From MKUN01 sp964481425 (GTDB taxonomy: Bacteria > Bacteroidota > Bacteroidia > Chitinophagales > Chitinophagaceae), in the NCBI GenBank assembly GCA_964481425.1, contig CAYZTM010000002.1, positions 90,707-154,706 on the forward strand: a stretch of DNA of 64,000 nucleotides. Reading direction: 5' to 3'. Below the pieces are notes generated by a model that was given only the letters and a program-made list of their open reading frames with translations, searched no databases and had not been told where the DNA came from. Made by a program: the position numbers and the translations under genes. The first letter of the stretch is position 1, and every line of letters begins with the position of its first letter. Positions 60,367-64,000 of the stretch are shown piece after piece.

Positions 60367-61461
60367 CTACTCGTTGAGCAACTGGTTAAAAATGAATAAC
60401 TGGTTTTGCGTGATCAGTTGCTGCCCGGTGTGCACACCACTCCTGATGAATGTCTTTTCGCCTACTGTCTTTATGATGTCTATTTCGGTAATAGCCATAT
60501 CGCTGTCGCTGTTATAGACCACTACATAGTTTTTACCGTCCTGCGATAAGATGGCCGATGTGGGTATGCATGTGGCTTCAGAGCCCTCCCTATTGCTCAC
60601 GATCACTTTTGCGAACATATCGGGCTTCAACAGCATATCCTTATTGTCGAGGGTAACACGCACGCGCATGGCTTTGCTCTGGGGGTCGAGCACCTGGCTC
60701 ACCTCGTCTATTTTTGCATCATACCTTTTATCAGGGTAGGCCATGGGTATCACTACCGCATCGTAGCCTGCTTTTACCTTAGGTATATCAGATTCGTAGA
60801 CGTTGGCATAAATCCAGACGTTCTTGAGGTCGGATATGGTGAAAAGGTTGTCGCCCATATCGGGACGGATGAAAGCACCCGTAGCGATCTTCTTTTCCAC
60901 TATGTAGCCACTTATAGGAGCTACCAGGGTGTATTGCCCGGCCTCTGAAGTACGGCCACCGCCATTAATGGTAATGACCGACTGTATCTTATTGCGCGCA
61001 GCGAGGGCTTTTTCATAGTTCTGCTTTGCCTCTATGTATTCGCGCTCGCTACTGATACCGTTTTTGAACAAAGATTCAGCATTATCCATCTGGCGTTTGG
61101 CGATGGTCACATCGGCATTGGCACTGTTGAGGTCGCTGTAGTTGCCCGCGATATCGGCACTGCGGATCACAGCCAATACCTGGCCTTTTGTTACTTTATC
61201 GCCGAGCGATACACGGGATTCAACCACCTGGCCACTGCTACGGGGGAAGATCTTCACCACATTGTTTTCGTTAAAACTCACCTCACCTGTAAGCGATAAC
61301 TCATCGGCTATGTTACAGTACTGAACGGTATCCAATTTTATGAGGTGCTGCATGGAGTCGCTCAACACAAATTTTTTGTTCTCTTCCGGCGCCTGTTCTT
61401 TTTTCCCGCAGGCTGCCAGCAGTGTTGTTGCGATGAGGACTGTTATTATATGCTTGTTCAC
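60367..61461 (-). CDS. czcB: RND efflux periplasmic adaptor (CzcB/CusB-like), lipoprotein
   Basis: A 364-aa membrane-fusion protein. The lipobox is LLAAC at residues 14-18 (cysteine 18), so it is lipid-anchored. The barrel-sandwich halves flank a helical hairpin (DVTIAKRQMDNAESLFKNGI); YTLVAPISGYIVEKKI and DPQSKAMRVRVTLDN are typical adaptor segments. It bridges the pump and the outer-membrane channel and may hand over metal. No His-rich N-terminal extension is present in it. Confidence 0.92.
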   Translation of the reverse strand: MNKHIITVLIATTLLAACGKKEQAPEENKKFVLSDSMQHLIKLDTVQYCNIADELSLTGEVSFNENNVVKIFPRSSGQVVESRVSLGDKVTKGQVLAVIRSADIAGNYSDLNSANADVTIAKRQMDNAESLFKNGISSEREYIEAKQNYEKALAARNKIQSVITINGGGRTSEAGQYTLVAPISGYIVEKKIATGAFIRPDMGDNLFTISDLKNVWIYANVYESDIPKVKAGYDAVVIPMAYPDKRYDAKIDEVSQVLDPQSKAMRVRVTLDNKDMLLKPDMFAKVIVSNREGSEATCIPTSAILSQDGKNYVVVYNSDSDMAITEIDIIKTVGEKTFIRSGVHTGQQLITQNQLFIFNQLLNE

Positions 61462-61486
61462 TTTTCTTGTTTTTACAGTTTTTTAA

Positions 61487-62779
61487 TTATTTCACTACGT
61501 CCATACCTACCTGGTAGTTCAATTCTTCTTTTGCGAGCTGAACGTTCAGTATCTGCTGCAGCTCCTGCTCGCGTATGCTTTCGTAACCATTGAAGTAGTC
61601 TATGAATTCCAGCATGCTGATGCGGCGTTGCTTATAGCTCTGTACCACATTGTTGTACAGCCGGTAATAATTAGTGTAGAAATCTTCGTTCTTTCCCGAG
61701 CTTAACCGGAGCGTGTAGAGTAGCTTCCTGTAGGCATTCTGCACATCGTTCTGCAGCTTGTCATCAGCGGCTTGTGTGTTGGTCTCTTCCTTTTTAAGTT
61801 GCCAGCGGGCTGCTTTTATGTTTCCCTGGTTGTGGTCGAAAATGGGGAGGGGTAATGCTATACCCAGCCCAAAGAGGTTGTGGGTATAGCTGCTGTTGCG
61901 GTCATATTCCGGGCCAAAAGTGAGGTCGGGTACAGCCAATGCCTTCTGGTAGGAGAGGTTTTGCTTCTGATAGAGCAGCTGTAAAGACTGGAGCATGAAC
62001 CCTGAATTGTACAAACGGGCAGAGTCAATGAGGCCGGGCAGGCTGAGTTGCGGCATTGTATTGTTTTCCTCGTTACCGGCAATGGGCTGAATAAAAGTGT
62101 CGGCAGATACCTGCAACAGCGTTTTCAACTCGGTTTCTATGTCTGAGATGTTCTTGTCGTTGTCTGTCATCTCATGCTGCAGGTTCACATCCAGGGCTTG
62201 TATGCGGAGGTAATCTTTTTCCGCAATGTTACCGGCCTGCAATTCTGCGGCCATAGCCCTGAGGAGTATATCCAGTTGTTCCTTTTCCTGGTCGTAGAGC
62301 AGACCGTTACCCTGCAACTGGACGATAGTGTAGAAATCTTTGCGCAGCTGGTATTTAAGACTGCGCATCACATCCCTGAATTGCCATTCGTTCATTTGGG
62401 CATTCGTGCGGGCCATGTTTACCTCTTTACCACGCTTGCCCGCTGTTCTTATGAGTTGCTGCAACTGGATATAGACCTGACCTTCGGGGTTGCCTGTGGC
62501 ATCGGTACCATGTTTGAACCATTCACCGTTGGCATATACATTCTGGTCGGTATTCAACACCGGGTTATCCCATAGACGGGCCTGCTGTATAAGTGCTTTA
62601 CCCGCCTCAACATCATAGTGTGCGGCCAGCAGAGACAGGTTCTTGTCGAGGAACTGTTTTTCGGCGGTTTTTATATCCAGCCGTAATGTATCGCCGGTTT
62701 GTGCTTTTAGTGGCGATAGCTGTAAAAAGTATATGCTGCAAACTGTGCATATGCCTTTCACAAACCTGTTGTGTAGCAT
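61487..62779 (-). CDS. czcC: TolC family outer-membrane protein (CzcC-like)
   Basis: A 430-aa protein with a signal peptide (CSIYFLQLSPLKAQ near residue 27) and two long helical OEP domains. Visible pieces are AGKALIQQARLWDNPVLNTD, GIALPLPIFDHNQGNIKAAR (the usual GxxxxxPIFDxNQGxI motif of CzcC/CusC-type channels) and RRISMLEFIDYFNGYES. It forms the outer-membrane tunnel of the tripartite pump. It starts 71 bases after the His-rich gene; that gap holds a CACAGC/GCTGTG hairpin. Confidence 0.92.
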   Translation of the reverse strand: MLHNRFVKGICTVCSIYFLQLSPLKAQTGDTLRLDIKTAEKQFLDKNLSLLAAHYDVEAGKALIQQARLWDNPVLNTDQNVYANGEWFKHGTDATGNPEGQVYIQLQQLIRTAGKRGKEVNMARTNAQMNEWQFRDVMRSLKYQLRKDFYTIVQLQGNGLLYDQEKEQLDILLRAMAAELQAGNIAEKDYLRIQALDVNLQHEMTDNDKNISDIETELKTLLQVSADTFIQPIAGNEENNTMPQLSLPGLIDSARLYNSGFMLQSLQLLYQKQNLSYQKALAVPDLTFGPEYDRNSSYTHNLFGLGIALPLPIFDHNQGNIKAARWQLKKEETNTQAADDKLQNDVQNAYRKLLYTLRLSSGKNEDFYTNYYRLYNNVVQSYKQRRISMLEFIDYFNGYESIREQELQQILNVQLAKEELNYQVGMDVVK

Positions 62780-62850
62780 TGTATTTTATGTTAATTGCAA
62801 AAAGTGACCACAGCGTGATAAAAGCTGTGATATTACAGACCTGCTAAGAA

Positions 62851-63231
62851 TCAGCAAGACCGGGGCGGCGGAGGATTTATCTCCCTGTAGAAAAGATACC
62901 TGTAATGCGTAGGTATGTTCGGCGTTAATGTAATTGCTTCGGAGGGTAAGAACATTGTGGCGTCGTCCGGTATATGAAAATAGATCTCGGAGGAGTTGTG
63001 CTTGCCGCTATTGTATTTTTTGCTGTGTTTATGGTCGGAGGAGAAACAATTATCTTTTTTGTGATCCTGTGTATTGGTATGGGCTGCATATTGATGATGG
63101 CCCTGTTGTATCACGGGGTGACCGGTGAGTACGTCAATAGGATCGAAGAGCATATCCTCGGCGTTTGCACCGGAGCATAGAAGCGCCAGCACAGTATAAA
63201 GCCCCAAAAAATATTTCAGTATCCCGGACAT
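62851..63231 (-). CDS. His-rich small secreted protein heading the efflux operon
   Basis: A 126-aa protein with a signal peptide (YFLGLYTVLALLCSGANA). The mature part has a His/Lys/Asp-rich stretch (GHHQYAAHTNTQDHKKDNCF, then SSDHKHSKKYNSGKHNSSEI) with nine His in about 45 residues, then HYRYLFYREINPPPPRSC at the C-terminus. It is the first gene before czcCBA on the same strand. A periplasmic metal buffer or sensor is a fair inference; no established family is recognised. Its end, Pro-rich with a final Cys, looks deliberate. Confidence 0.65.
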   Translation of the reverse strand: MSGILKYFLGLYTVLALLCSGANAEDMLFDPIDVLTGHPVIQQGHHQYAAHTNTQDHKKDNCFSSDHKHSKKYNSGKHNSSEIYFHIPDDATMFLPSEAITLTPNIPTHYRYLFYREINPPPPRSC

Positions 63232-63339
63232 GTCCTGAAAAACGAAGCAATATTAGGTAACAAATCAATAAAAAGGTGTTAAATAATTGAGGGTGCGGGC
63301 AGAAACGCCTAATTTCCCCTCCTCAAAAAAGGTGCAGGT

Positions 63340-64000
63340 ATGAAAGTAAAAGACGTTATAGCGGCAATAGAAGAATTTGCTCCACCCACTTACCAGGAGA
63401 GCTATGACAATGCAGGTCTGCAGGTAGGCGACCCGGAGGCTGCGGTGAAGGGCATACTGATATCATTGGACGTTACAGAAGCAGTAATAACTGAGGCTAT
63501 GGAAAGGGGTTGCAATATGATCGTGGCCCATCACCCGGTGATCTTCTTTGGTATCAAACGGCTATCGGGTCGCAGCTATGTAGAACGCGTGGTGATGCAG
63601 GCTATAAAAAATGATATCAGTATCTACGCGGCCCATACTAACCTGGACAATATGCGGCAGGGTGTGAATGCCAAAATAGCCGAAAAGCTGGGCCTGGAAA
63701 ACACATCGATATTGGCACCGGTAAAGGATAGCCTGAGAAAGCTTTATACCTATGTGCCGGTAACGGCAGCTGATAAGGTGCGTGAGTCCCTATTTGCTGC
63801 CGGGGCGGGGCATGTGGGCTTGTATAGCGAGTGCAGCTTTAATACCGAGGGGCTAGGTACCTTCAGAGCTGCTGAGGATGCCAACCCGAACATAGGACAG
63901 GCCGGGGGCGCAAGGGAAAACGTACCGGAGATAAAAATGGAAGTTCTATTGCCACGGCACCTGGAAGGCCCTGTATTAAAAGCCCTGAAAGCCGCCCACC
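63340..64000 (+). CDS. Nif3-like dinuclear metal centre protein (5' part)
   Basis: The first 220 codons of a DUF34/Nif3 protein; the 3' end is outside the window. MIVAHHPVIFFGIKRLSG carries the His-His metal ligands and AAHTNLDNMRQGVN a further set (His, Asp). From about residue 130 it holds the PII-like insert (LRKLYTYVPVTAADKVRESL, then GAGHVGLYSECSFNTEGLGT) found in longer Nif3 proteins. Function is unsettled; GTP cyclohydrolase I type 2 is a common but doubtful label. Start ATG at 63340; divergent from the efflux operon. Confidence 0.9.
   Translation, partial: MKVKDVIAAIEEFAPPTYQESYDNAGLQVGDPEAAVKGILISLDVTEAVITEAMERGCNMIVAHHPVIFFGIKRLSGRSYVERVVMQAIKNDISIYAAHTNLDNMRQGVNAKIAEKLGLENTSILAPVKDSLRKLYTYVPVTAADKVRESLFAAGAGHVGLYSECSFNTEGLGTFRAAEDANPNIGQAGGARENVPEIKMEVLLPRHLEGPVLKALKAAH

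Overview
The window is chromosomal DNA of a Bacteroidota bacterium, most likely from the Chitinophagales or a close relative. Several things point there: secreted proteins with type IX secretion (T9SS type A) C-terminal domains, promoters of the form TAnnTTTG, little use of Shine-Dalgarno sites, the long Bacteroidota form of IspG, Mpl, WbqC-like and GWxTD proteins, and many genes joined by ATGA or TAATG overlaps.

Layout. 1-7.3 kb: a surface-polysaccharide locus (flippase end, GT4, two Wzy-like membrane proteins facing apart, two GT2 enzymes, a WecG/TagA enzyme), closed by a 15-bp terminator hairpin. 7.3-10.3 kb: a fragment of phenylacetate catabolism (enoyl-CoA hydratase, a 53-aa membrane protein, PaaZ). 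10.5-15 kb: a GT39-like protein, MoxR ATPase with a DinB-like partner, a MazG-like enzyme and a T9SS protein. 15.2-21.6 kb: recR, then a nearly complete molybdenum-cofactor set (moaA, moeA, moaC, mobA, a MoeB-rhodanese fusion, and facing it moaE and moaD) and a TauE/SafE permease. 21.7-28.5 kb: dapF, a GWxTD protein, WbqC, a polyprenol-phosphate glycosyltransferase, an exonuclease, mpl, a tiny lipoprotein and a secreted protein.

28.5-32.6 kb is the accessory part. It is gene-poor and rich in repeats. It holds a coiled-coil/winged-helix protein with a good promoter, a probable structured RNA with its own terminator, a small gene whose two halves are joined only by a -1 shift on a canonical A AAA AAG heptamer, two copies of a REP-like composite element on either side of that gene, a long MITE-like inverted repeat, further palindromes, and an HTH protein whose middle seems to be built from dispersed palindromic repeats read in frame.

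32.6-52.1 kb is mostly housekeeping: a methyltransferase, a UbiD-type decarboxylase, a sugar nucleotidyltransferase, prfA, a Wzz/O-antigen-ligase pair, ispG, a hydrolase, CBS and DUF3109 proteins, rpoN, alanine dehydrogenase, a TerB-like protein, uppP, queE and folD. 52.2-57 kb carries two T9SS cargo proteins: endonuclease I and a 14-repeat RCC1 protein broken by one missing base. 57.2-63.2 kb is a divalent-metal efflux operon (His-rich secreted protein, CzcC, CzcB, CzcA). The window ends inside a Nif3-like gene. I found no tRNA, rRNA, transposase, integrase or CRISPR array.
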